Assembly (NCBI RefSeq): GCF_003261635.1
Contig: NZ_QFXK01000033.1
Location: forward strand, 310,001-374,000
DNA length: 64,000 bases
Source of the DNA: Kribbella monticola
GTDB lineage: Bacteria > Actinomycetota > Actinomycetes > Propionibacteriales > Kribbellaceae
Direction: 5' to 3'
Shown here: positions 55,883 through 63,372 of the stretch, piece after piece
Layout: every line of letters starts with the position of its first letter
Numbering within the stretch: position 1 is the stretch's first letter
Program-made: the position numbers and the translations under genes
The notes under the pieces: model-generated
What the model was told of the DNA's origin: nothing
The model's database searches: none
Seen by the model: only the letters and a program-made list of their open reading frames with translations

Positions 55883-57286
55883 ATGACCACGACAGCCGAA
55901 GTCCCTACCGACCAAAGCGATGCCGCCGCCGATCAGCGCGGCTCCGGCAAGCCACCAGGCGTACTGGCGCCGCAGTACCGGGCTCTCACGATCGGCATGG
56001 TCGCGCTGATCACGCTGGTCGCGTTCGAGGCGCTCGCGGTCACCACCGCGATGCCGACGGTCGCCCAAGCGCTGGACGGATTGCCCTTGTACGCCTTGGC
56101 TTTCGGCGGTCCGCTGGCATCCGGCGTCGTCGCCATGGTGGTGTCCGGCACCTGGAGCGATCTCAAGGGCCCGGCGCGCCCGCTCTGGCACGGCACCGGC
56201 TGGTTCCTGGCCGGACTGATCATCGCCGGACTCGCGCCGTCGATGGAGGTTCTCGTCGTCGGCCGCATCATCCAGGGCTTCGGCGGGGGCCTGCTGACCG
56301 TTGCCCTGTACGTCGTGGTCGGTCACCTCTACCCGGCAGAACTCCGGCCCAAGATCTTCGCTGCTTTCGCGACCGGCTGGGTCGTGCCGTCCCTGGTCGG
56401 TCCCGCGATCGCCGGCCTGATCGTCGAACACGCCAGCTGGCGGATCGTGTTCCTCGCAGTACCGGCGATGGCGATCCCTGCCGCGCTGGTGATGCGGCCG
56501 GGTCTCGCCCACGCGGGGACCGTGACCGATCGGCCGGATCAGAAGCTCTGGAACAAGCGCGCGCTGTGGGCGATCGCCGCCGCCGTCGGTGTCGGCATGC
56601 TCAGCTACGGCGGACAGCAGCACGGCGTCCTGCAGGTTGTTCTGTTGATCGTCGGACTGGCCGGGGTCGCCGGGTTCGCGCCGAAGTTGCTGCCGCGCGG
56701 GACGTTCAGGTTGGCGCAGGGCCTTCCCTCGGTGATCGCATTGCGGGGATTGGTGGCTGCGGCCGGCTTCGGTGCCGAGGTCTTCCTGCCGCTCATGCTG
56801 ACGCGTGAACGGGGACTGTCGCCGGCGTTCGCCGGACTGGTGCTGACCGTCAGCGCACTCAGCTGGACCTCTGCCTCCTGGTACCGCGGCCGGCCGCGGC
56901 AACCGTTCTCGCACGCGGTGTTCCTGCAGGCCGGGATGATCTCGATCGTCCTCGGGATCGCCACCGCCACGCTGACCTTGAGCCCCCACGTGCCGGTACT
57001 TGTCGGTGTGCTCGGCTGGGGCCTGACCGGACTCGGGATGGGCACCGTGTTCCCGACGGTCTCGGTGCTGATCCTGGAATACTCCAGTCTCGAGGAGCAG
57101 GGCGCGAACAGCTCGGCCCTGTCGCTCAGCGATTCGTTGGCCACGGCAACTGTGCTGGCCGTCGGCGGTTCACTCTTCGCCGCCATCGAGCCCCATTGGC
57201 CGATCCCCGCCTACCTGACCGCCTTCGGCCTGCCGGCAGTGCTCGCCCTCGTCGGTGTCGTCGCCGCCCGCCGTACGGCGCGGTAG
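55883..57286 (+). CDS. MFS transporter (multidrug efflux type)
   Basis: 467 residues with 12 to 14 helices. The start YRALTIGMVALITLVAFEALAVTTAMPTVAQAL is the TM1 signature of DHA-type pumps, and VVGRIIQGFGGGLLTVALYVVVG resembles motif C near TM5 (GxxxGPxxGG-like). The loop after TM2 reads GTWSDLKGPARPLW, less charged than usual. Proton-coupled export of a drug is the likely role. Twin palindromes precede it, but no regulator gene is adjacent. Confidence 0.88.
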   Translation: MTTTAEVPTDQSDAAADQRGSGKPPGVLAPQYRALTIGMVALITLVAFEALAVTTAMPTVAQALDGLPLYALAFGGPLASGVVAMVVSGTWSDLKGPARPLWHGTGWFLAGLIIAGLAPSMEVLVVGRIIQGFGGGLLTVALYVVVGHLYPAELRPKIFAAFATGWVVPSLVGPAIAGLIVEHASWRIVFLAVPAMAIPAALVMRPGLAHAGTVTDRPDQKLWNKRALWAIAAAVGVGMLSYGGQQHGVLQVVLLIVGLAGVAGFAPKLLPRGTFRLAQGLPSVIALRGLVAAAGFGAEVFLPLMLTRERGLSPAFAGLVLTVSALSWTSASWYRGRPRQPFSHAVFLQAGMISIVLGIATATLTLSPHVPVLVGVLGWGLTGLGMGTVFPTVSVLILEYSSLEEQGANSSALSLSDSLATATVLAVGGSLFAAIEPHWPIPAYLTAFGLPAVLALVGVVAARRTAR

Positions 57287-57289
57287 GCG

Positions 57290-57928
57290 CTACTCCTTCG
57301 AGCCGGTGACCGCGATGCTGGCGCCCAGGCCGATGATCATCAGGCCGCCCGTGCCGCCGACGAGTTCGAGGCGGCGCGGGGAGCTGGCGAACCACTCCCG
57401 CGCGGTACCGGCGAGCAAGGCCCACAGGCCGTCGGAGCAGAGCGCGATGGTGATGAAGATCAGCCCGAGGAGCAGGATCTGCAGGGTCGCGGAGCCGGCT
57501 TCCTTGTCGACGAACTGGGGCAGCACGGCGGCGAAGAAGACCGCGGTCTTCGCGTTCGTGACGCCGACCAGGAAGCCCTGCCGCAGTACACGCTTGGTGT
57601 TGCCGGCCTTGACGCCGCTGGCCAGTGCCGCGGCGAGGGACTTGCGGGTGCGGACCGCGTGGACGCCGAGATAGATCAGGTACGCCGCGCCGGCCAGCTT
57701 CACGACGGTCAGCACGACCGCACTGGCGGCGATCAGCGTGCCGAGGCCGAGTGAGACGGCGACCAGCATGACGGAGGCGCCCGCGGTGTTGCCGAGCATG
57801 GTCAGCACCGCCTCACGCCGGCCGACGGCGAGCGCCCGGCCGACGATGAACAGCACGCTTGGCCCGGGCACGATGATGATGACCAGGGCGGTGATCGCGA
57901 AGGCGATCAGATGATGAGCGGACGGCAT
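57290..57928 (-). CDS. LysE/RhtB family translocator
   Basis: 212 residues, six helices. FAITALVIIIVPGPSVLFIVGRALAVGRREAVLTMLGNTAGASV is the RhtB-type signature (PGPSVLF) and QGFLVGVTNAKTAVFFAAVLPQF the second block, as in homoserine/threonine exporters. Distinct from the LysE/ArgO gene at 40.7 kb. Convergent with the MFS gene (3 bp apart) and overlapping the upstream region of the DNRLRE gene. Substrate unknown. Confidence 0.9.
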   Translation of the reverse strand: MPSAHHLIAFAITALVIIIVPGPSVLFIVGRALAVGRREAVLTMLGNTAGASVMLVAVSLGLGTLIAASAVVLTVVKLAGAAYLIYLGVHAVRTRKSLAAALASGVKAGNTKRVLRQGFLVGVTNAKTAVFFAAVLPQFVDKEAGSATLQILLLGLIFITIALCSDGLWALLAGTAREWFASSPRRLELVGGTGGLMIIGLGASIAVTGSKE

Positions 57929-58054
57929 CCCCCAACTGTAAGCTCCGTCAGTCCAGGACGCAGCTGGATTCCAGCAGTCTCGAAACGCTTTTCCGGTCTA
58001 GTCCGGCATGACAGCGTGATGGTCCCGATCCGCCGAACTCCAAGGGACTTCACC

Positions 58055-58678
58055 ATGCCTATGCACACCCGGCGTTCCGTCCTGGGCTTTGTCGCCGCCT
58101 CCTTCGTCGCTCCGGCCGTCTTGTCGACCGAGCCGGCCAGCGCCTCCGGCACGCTCACCTTCGGGCAGTACGCCGACCAATGGACCATGATCAACCAGGC
58201 TCAGCCGAGTACGTCGTACTGGGCCTACGACCGCGATCGGGCCAAGGTCGGCCTCGAGTACGGCTCGACACCCGTCTGGCGATCCGTCTTCCGGATCGAC
58301 GTCGCCCAGCTGGCCGGCGCGCTGATCGACGACGCAGCCTTCGCGATCACCCTCGATCACACGCCGACCGGTAGTCCGACGCCGGTCGACCTGTGGACGA
58401 CCGAAGCGATCGATCCCGGGTCGCCGGTCACCTGGGACAACTTCGCCGGGTCCTGGCTCAGCCGGGTCGGTACGGCGTTCGGCAGCGCCTGGACCGCCGG
58501 CGGCCAGCCGGACCAGGAGCTGCGGTTCTCCGGTCTGGCCGCCGTCGTCCAGCGGACCGTCGACAAGCAGGAGCGGTACGTGACGCTCGGACTCCGGGCG
58601 CCGGAGGAGACCAGCAAGACCCAGTGGAAGAAGTTCTACGCCGAGACCGCCCGCCTCGTGGTCACCTACCAGCGCTGA
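58055..58678 (+). CDS. Secreted DNRLRE-domain-like protein
   Basis: 207 residues. The N-terminus HTRRSVLGFVAASFVAPAVLSTEPASA is a twin-arginine-like signal with an A-x-A cleavage site. The mature part is a beta-sandwich with TSYWAYDRD, WRSVFRIDVAQLAGALIDDAAFAI and TWDNFAG, the pattern of DNRLRE and related carbohydrate-module proteins. AAGGGA lies about 9 nt before the ATG. Probably a wall or extracellular protein; no enzyme motif seen. Confidence 0.75.
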   Translation: MPMHTRRSVLGFVAASFVAPAVLSTEPASASGTLTFGQYADQWTMINQAQPSTSYWAYDRDRAKVGLEYGSTPVWRSVFRIDVAQLAGALIDDAAFAITLDHTPTGSPTPVDLWTTEAIDPGSPVTWDNFAGSWLSRVGTAFGSAWTAGGQPDQELRFSGLAAVVQRTVDKQERYVTLGLRAPEETSKTQWKKFYAETARLVVTYQR

Positions 58679-58721
58679 GCCCGAAGCCTTGGTCCAGGTG
58701 GGAAAGATCACCCGCCACACC

Positions 58722-58868
58722 GGGTTCCGTTGACCGTGACGGAACGCGACGGCTACGGTTCGGGGGACAACCTGCGGTGCCATGAGGGAAACCGGTGAAA
58801 GTCCGGTACGGCCGCGCCACTGTGAGCGAGCTCCGGCTCGTGAGTCAGGACGCTCGGGCACCAGCAGC
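58722..58868 (+). promoter_or_regulatory. Cobalamin (B12) riboswitch
   Basis: The conserved core is plain: GGTGCC, GGGAAACCGGTGAAAGTCC, then GCCGCGCCACTGTGAG with the B12 box, and GTCAGGACGCTCGGGCACC closing the distal arm. The upstream dyad GTTCCGT/ACGGAAC is part of or next to the P1 region. It lies 39 bp before cbtB, so adenosylcobalamin should shut off the cobalt uptake genes. Confidence 0.95.
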
Positions 58869-58906
58869 CTTTCGAAGGGGACGCGCACTTCCCTAGGAGG
58901 TTCCAG

Positions 58907-59110
58907 ATGACCGCACCTGTTTCCACTTCATCGGTCGCCGTACCGGCTCTTTCGCCGCGGCTGCTGGCGTTCGCCCTGCTCACCGTCGGCCTCGCGCTGA
59001 TGCTGGCCTACCTGGTGGCGTTCGACCAGGGCGCGCTGTCCCACTCGGGCATGTACCTGCACGAGCTGATGCACGACGGCCGTCACCTGCTCGGCGTTCC
59101 CTGCCACTAG
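58907..59110 (+). CDS. cbtB: CbtB, cobalt transporter small subunit
   Basis: 67 residues: one membrane helix (LLAFALLTVGLALMLAYLVAF) and a His-rich end with HSGMYLHELMHDGRHLLGVPCH, which carries five His and a Cys for metal capture. This is the expected size and shape of CbtB, the partner of CbtA in cobalt uptake. AGGAGG lies 6 nt before the ATG. Expression is under the cobalamin riboswitch just upstream. Confidence 0.92.
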   Translation: MTAPVSTSSVAVPALSPRLLAFALLTVGLALMLAYLVAFDQGALSHSGMYLHELMHDGRHLLGVPCH

Positions 59111-59176
59111 CAGTCCTGTCTTCACTTCTCACCACACCTCGGTCCTGACCAGGGCCTTCGGAAAGACAGGTCTGCC

Positions 59177-59953
59177 ATGCGCACCTTCGGATCTCTGCTG
59201 GTGCGCGGACTGATCGTCGGACTCTTCGCCGGCCTGCTGGCCGGAACCTTCGCCTTCGTCACGGGCGAGCCGCGGATCGACTCCGCGATCGCGATCGAAG
59301 AGGCCAACGCGTCCGCGCACTCCCACGACGCCGGCTCCGGCTCGGGCCACCACGAGCACGCGGCCGAGGAAGAACCCCTCGTCAGCCGTGACGGACAGCG
59401 CTTCGGCCTCTTCCTCGCCGCGTCCCTGTACGGCGTGGCGCTGGGCGGCATCTTCGCCGTCGGCTTCACCCTGCTCCGCCGTCGGCTGCGGACCAGCAGC
59501 GACTCGTACGCCGCCCTCGGGCTGGCCGCCGCGGGGTACGCCGGCATCGTCCTCGTGCCGTTCTTCAAGTACCCGCCGAATCCACCGGCGGTCGGCGATC
59601 CCGACACGATCACCCAGCGAACGGTGACCTACCTGCTCACGCTGGTGATCGGGCTGCTCGCGGTCTGGGCCGGCGTCGCGGCGTCCCGCTGGGTGCAGCG
59701 GTTCGGCGACCTGCCGTGGATCCGGTTGGCCGGTGGCGGCGCCGCCTTGGTGTTGACTGTCGTCGTGGCCTATCTGATCCTGCCGAAGATCAACGAGGTG
59801 CCTGACACCTTCCCGGCGACGCTGCTGTGGCAGTTCCGGCTCGCCTCCCTCGGAACCCAGACGGTCCTGTGGACGCTGCTCGGCATCGGGTTCGCCGCGG
59901 CGATCGACCGCCGTACGCCGGTGGCCGCTGCGCCGAAGGTGGTTGCCGCTTGA
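59177..59953 (+). CDS. cbtA: CbtA, cobalt transporter large subunit
   Basis: 258 residues with about six helices. After helix 1 comes an exposed loop with HSHDAGSGSGHHEH, which is rich in His and typical of CbtA. VPFFKYPPNPPAVGDPDTI is the most conserved family block. With CbtB it imports cobalt for B12 synthesis. The gene follows cbtB by 66 bp, and its TGA overlaps the next start. Confidence 0.92.
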   Translation: MRTFGSLLVRGLIVGLFAGLLAGTFAFVTGEPRIDSAIAIEEANASAHSHDAGSGSGHHEHAAEEEPLVSRDGQRFGLFLAASLYGVALGGIFAVGFTLLRRRLRTSSDSYAALGLAAAGYAGIVLVPFFKYPPNPPAVGDPDTITQRTVTYLLTLVIGLLAVWAGVAASRWVQRFGDLPWIRLAGGGAALVLTVVVAYLILPKINEVPDTFPATLLWQFRLASLGTQTVLWTLLGIGFAAAIDRRTPVAAAPKVVAA

Positions 59954-60504
59954 CCGCGCTGACCCTGGTCGCCCACGCGCTCACCCCGGCGTTGCGAGGA
60001 CTAGTCCTCGGTGGCCCGGCCGAGCCGGACGCGACGAGCCTCGCAGCGGCTCGCGAGTTGAAGCTGGACGCGGACGAGGCGTACGCCGGACCGGAACCCG
60101 CTGCGGTGAAGACCGCGGAAGCGTTCGGCCTGACCGCGCGGATCGAGCCGGCACTCCGCGATCGCGAGTACGGCGACTGGTCCGGGCGGAGTCTGGAAGA
60201 GCTGCTGTCGGCGGAGCCCCAGCAAGTCGCCGGCTGGCTTGAACACCCGCACACCGCCCCGCCCGGCGGTGAGAGCGCCAACGACGTGCTCACGCGGGTC
60301 GCCGACTGGTTGGGCGACCTGGCGGGAGCTGGAGCCGACGACCGCCGGAATGTGGTCGCGGTGGTGCACCCGGCCGTCGTACGGGCTGCTGTGCTGTATG
60401 TGCTCGACGCGCCGGTGGAATCGCTCCGGCACGTCGACGTGCGGCCGCTCTCGGTGATCCGGTTGTCCGCTCACGGCGGGTCATGGTCACTCGTCTTCGG
60501 ATAA
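59950..60504 (+). CDS. Histidine phosphatase-like protein with altered active site
   Basis: 184 residues. TTG start overlapping cbtA by 4 bp (TTGA). The fold is that of the phosphoglycerate mutase/CobC superfamily: YAGPEPAAVKTAEAFG, LRDREYGDWSGRSLEEL and VVAVVHPAVVRAAVLY. The N-terminal catalytic motif, normally LxRHGxT, reads LVAHALT: the His is kept but the Arg and Gly are Ala. Coupling to cbtAB suggests a role in cobalamin metabolism such as CobC-type dephosphorylation, but the missing Arg may mean a binding or altered function. Confidence 0.8.
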   Translation: MTALTLVAHALTPALRGLVLGGPAEPDATSLAAARELKLDADEAYAGPEPAAVKTAEAFGLTARIEPALRDREYGDWSGRSLEELLSAEPQQVAGWLEHPHTAPPGGESANDVLTRVADWLGDLAGAGADDRRNVVAVVHPAVVRAAVLYVLDAPVESLRHVDVRPLSVIRLSAHGGSWSLVFG

Positions 60505-60581
60505 TCAGGACTTCCCGTCAGGGACTTCCGATGTCAGACTGCGGGGACCCTAGGGTCACCGGATGCTGACGGGGAGTCGCG

Positions 60582-61829
60582 ATGGCGGACGAGTTCGAGC
60601 TGCTGGTCCGGCGGGTGCAGGAGCTGCCCGCCGAAGTAGCGGCGTACGAGGTGCGTTCGTACTTCGATTCGCTCGCGCCCGGCGATGCTTCGCGACTCGC
60701 GGAGACGCGGCCGGACGAGGTCGGCTCGCTCGACGGGGCGCCGGCTGCGCTTCGGTACCGCGCGAACCATCTGCGGCTGGTCGACGCTCGCGATCGGCTG
60801 CGAGACGCTGGTCCTCTCGCGGAGCATGAGCGGAAGCGGCTGGAGACCCTCGACGAGCTGTTGACACCGGTGGCGCACGCCGAGGTAGATGCCTCGGGCA
60901 AGGTTGTCGAAGTGCTCCGGGATCGGCAGTTCCTCTCACTTCAGCCGGAAGGGCAGGGGCGGGCGGTCGAGGTGCTGGGGGAGCTCGATCGGGCGCGCAA
61001 CGTCGCCGTACTGGTTCCCGGGATGGGGAACAGCCTGGAAACGCTGCGTGGGCAGGTGGATCGGGCCGATCTGATCCGGCACGAGGCCGGACCCGGGACG
61101 GCCGCGGTGCTGTGGCTCGACTACGACTCGCCGCAAGGGCTGCGGGAGGCGGCGAGCAAGCGGGCGGCGATCCAGGCCGGACCGGCCCTGCGGCGGTTCA
61201 TGGCCGGGCTGGAGACGGAGAGGTTGCCAGAGGCAAGTGTCACGCTGGTCGGGCACAGCTACGGAAGCGATGTGGTCGGCCAGGGGATGTTGCAAGGCGT
61301 CCGGGTGGATCGGGTCGTGCTCACCGGCAGCCCGGGAATCACCAAATTCGTCAACCAGGCTTCGGATTTCGTGCCACCTCCGACCAGACTGTACGTCGAA
61401 CGCGCGCCCGGCGACTACGTGTCCTACAGCGAGTGGCACGGGCCGGACCCGGCCACCTTCCCGGATGCGATCCGGATGGCGACGAACGACGAGACGGTCT
61501 CGGTGCACTGGCACAACGAGTACTACCGGCAGAACAGCGAGGCGTTACGCAACATCGGCCGCGTCGTGCGCGGCGACCTCGCACACATCACCACCACCGA
61601 CACCACGCGCGCGCATGAGTCCAAGCTCGCGCTCGGCATCTCCTGGGCCGACCCGTTGAACAACGCGGCCGCAGTCGCCAGCAAGGTGTATGACGGAGTC
61701 GTGTCCCTCACCAAACGCAACCACACCTCAGCCGCTGGGGTCGCGACAGACGGCAGCCGCCCGAGCCCGGTCGTTCGGGGGACGGCTGTTCCTGGGGCTG
61801 GGCGGCGGAGTGAAGGGCAGGGGCGATGA
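60582..61829 (+). CDS. DUF1023 alpha/beta hydrolase
   Basis: 415 residues. The N-terminal 135 residues are helical (LRDAGPLAEHERKRLETLDEL), and DUF1023 follows: VAVLVPGMGNSLETL, VLWLDYDSPQGL, and the elbow VGHSYGSDVVGQG with its Ser. An Asp is in YVERAPGDYVSY and a His in SVHWHNEYY or AHITTTD. This hydrolase family is restricted largely to actinobacteria, with unknown substrates. No signal peptide. Its stop overlaps the next start (ATGA). Confidence 0.85.
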   Translation: MADEFELLVRRVQELPAEVAAYEVRSYFDSLAPGDASRLAETRPDEVGSLDGAPAALRYRANHLRLVDARDRLRDAGPLAEHERKRLETLDELLTPVAHAEVDASGKVVEVLRDRQFLSLQPEGQGRAVEVLGELDRARNVAVLVPGMGNSLETLRGQVDRADLIRHEAGPGTAAVLWLDYDSPQGLREAASKRAAIQAGPALRRFMAGLETERLPEASVTLVGHSYGSDVVGQGMLQGVRVDRVVLTGSPGITKFVNQASDFVPPPTRLYVERAPGDYVSYSEWHGPDPATFPDAIRMATNDETVSVHWHNEYYRQNSEALRNIGRVVRGDLAHITTTDTTRAHESKLALGISWADPLNNAAAVASKVYDGVVSLTKRNHTSAAGVATDGSRPSPVVRGTAVPGAGRRSEGQGR

Positions 61830-62203
61830 CGCTGACGGAAGCGCGCGAGGTGCTCCGGACGGAGTTGCTGGCGGTGGCGGCAGCCGTCGTACCGGGGCAG
61901 ACTCCGGTCGTCACTCACGACCCCGGGCCCGTCAATCCCGGTGCGCTCTTCGACGGGCGAGGCCCCGCGACCATCTGCTCGATCACCGTCGAGACAGGCG
62001 AGCCGACCGCTCAACCGGATCCCGACGCTGCCGTCTCCGCGGCTGCGGCCGCCCTCGCCGACCGAGGCTGGACGACCTCGGTCGCAACAGAAGACGGCCA
62101 CCATCGCGTCTCGGCCTCTCGGGACGGCTACGCGATCGCCGTCCACGCCTGGCCCACCGACTGGCGGATCACCTTCACCGGCGACACCCCAGCCATCGGC
62201 TAG
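61826..62203 (+). CDS. Unknown small protein coupled to the DUF1023 hydrolase
   Basis: 125 residues, starting within the stop of the hydrolase (ATGA). It reads as a helix (TLTEAREVLRTELLAVAAAV) followed by alternating strands: ICSITVETGEP, ALADRGWTTSVATEDGHHRV and ISASRDGYAIAV-like strands. The shape resembles the soluble part of small actinobacterial lipoproteins, but no signal or lipobox is present. No family recognised. Probably acts with the hydrolase. Confidence 0.72.
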   Translation: MTLTEAREVLRTELLAVAAAVVPGQTPVVTHDPGPVNPGALFDGRGPATICSITVETGEPTAQPDPDAAVSAAAAALADRGWTTSVATEDGHHRVSASRDGYAIAVHAWPTDWRITFTGDTPAIG

Positions 62204-62236
62204 CGCAAACCGCGAGGCAGCCCGCGGTGGGCCGCG

Positions 62237-62258
62237 CGCTCGCGACCACCCGCGAGCG
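62237..62258. terminator. 8-bp hairpin between convergent genes
   Basis: CGCTCGCG pairs with CGCGAGCG around ACCACC in the 61-bp gap between the DUF1023 operon and the VOC gene. Confidence 0.6.
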
Positions 62259-62264
62259 GCGGGG

Positions 62265-62642
62265 CTAGCTGGTCGCGGCGCGTTCGGCGGCGCTGCGGAG
62301 GACGCAGAACTCGTGCTCTTCCGGGTCGAGCATGACGACGAAACCGGTGCCGTCCGGATTGCGGTGGTCGTGGGCGATGGTGGCGCCGAGGGCGAGCAGA
62401 CGCTCGACCTCCTCGTCGCGCGGCACGTCGGGTTCGAGGTCGAGGTGGACGCGGTTCTTCGCGGCCTTGGTGTCGTTGTTCTGCTCGAACAGCAGCGTGA
62501 CCGAGTCCGTCACGACCGCGGCGTACGGGTCGCCGGGGTTGTCGTCGTCGGGCCGGTCGACGCCGAACACTTCGAGCCAGAATCCGGCCAGCTGGTAAGG
62601 ATCGCGGGCATCGAACGTGACAGTGCGTACTTTGGAGGTCAT
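62265..62642 (-). CDS. VOC family protein (glyoxalase_6 type)
   Basis: 125 residues. VRTVTFDARDPYQLAGFWLEVFG and VTLLFEQNNDTKAAKNRVHLDLE are the Glyoxalase_6 pattern, ending with FVVMLDPEEHEFCVL. His in RVHLDL and Glu in EHEFCVL are likely metal ligands. Actinobacterial members have no known reaction. Its start lies 21 bp from the stop of the methyltransferase upstream, so they may be one operon. Confidence 0.87.
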   Translation of the reverse strand: MTSKVRTVTFDARDPYQLAGFWLEVFGVDRPDDDNPGDPYAAVVTDSVTLLFEQNNDTKAAKNRVHLDLEPDVPRDEEVERLLALGATIAHDHRNPDGTGFVVMLDPEEHEFCVLRSAAERAATS

Positions 62643-62663
62643 TCGCCGAGCTTCCTGTAGGGA

Positions 62664-63338
62664 TCAGCTTTCCGCCACCGAATTGTCCGGTTTGACGAAG
62701 AACAGGCAGGCACCGGGGCGTTCGGCGTCCAAACCGGTGTGGAAGCTGGAGTGGACCGTGAAGCCGGCCGCGGTGCCGACGGCGGAGAGCTCCTCCGGCG
62801 TACGGCGGTAGACGTTCAGCGACATCGGGTGGCCGCCGTAGCCCGAGGTCTTGTGCGTGCTTCCGGTGCCGACGTGGAAGCCGACGAGCAGTTGGCCCCC
62901 TGGGCGCAGCACGCGACAGAACTCGGCGAAAGCCGTCGTCAGAGCGTCCGCCGGGAGATGGACCGTGGACCACCAGGAGACGATGCCGGCCAGCTCGCCG
63001 TCCGGGAGGTCCAGCGCTGTCATCGAGCCGACCTCGAAGCGCAAGCCGGGAAAGTCCCGGCGAGCGGTCTCGATCATGCCCGGCGAAAGGTCGATGCCGA
63101 AGGCGGACACTCCGAGCGACTGCAGTAGCGCGGTCACCCGCCCCGGCCCGCAGCCGACGTCGAGCACCTCACCGTCCGCGCCGACCAGTGAGCCGAAGTA
63201 CGTCAGGAGCGGGACCTCCGACGGACCGCCGCTGACGACCAGTTTCGCGTAGTCGGCAGCGACGGTGTCGTAGGAGACCCGGACGGCATCCATGTACGTG
63301 TCGTCCGGAGCTGCGGTGTTGCCGAAGGAGATAGTCAC
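62664..63338 (-). CDS. Class I SAM-dependent methyltransferase
   Basis: 224 residues. Motif I is VLDVGCGPGRVTALL, motif II has FGIDLSPGMIETAR, motif III GSMTALDLPDGELAGIV and FCRVLRPGGQLLVGFH the post-motif strand. This is the UbiE/Methyltransf_11 type. A GTG start at 63338 is used; an ATG fourteen codons later (MDAVRVSYD) is a possible alternative. Substrate unknown. Confidence 0.9.
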   Translation of the reverse strand: MTISFGNTAAPDDTYMDAVRVSYDTVAADYAKLVVSGGPSEVPLLTYFGSLVGADGEVLDVGCGPGRVTALLQSLGVSAFGIDLSPGMIETARRDFPGLRFEVGSMTALDLPDGELAGIVSWWSTVHLPADALTTAFAEFCRVLRPGGQLLVGFHVGTGSTHKTSGYGGHPMSLNVYRRTPEELSAVGTAAGFTVHSSFHTGLDAERPGACLFFVKPDNSVAES

Positions 63339-63372
63339 CCGGCCGAGGCTAGAGCCCGGCTAGGACACTTTT

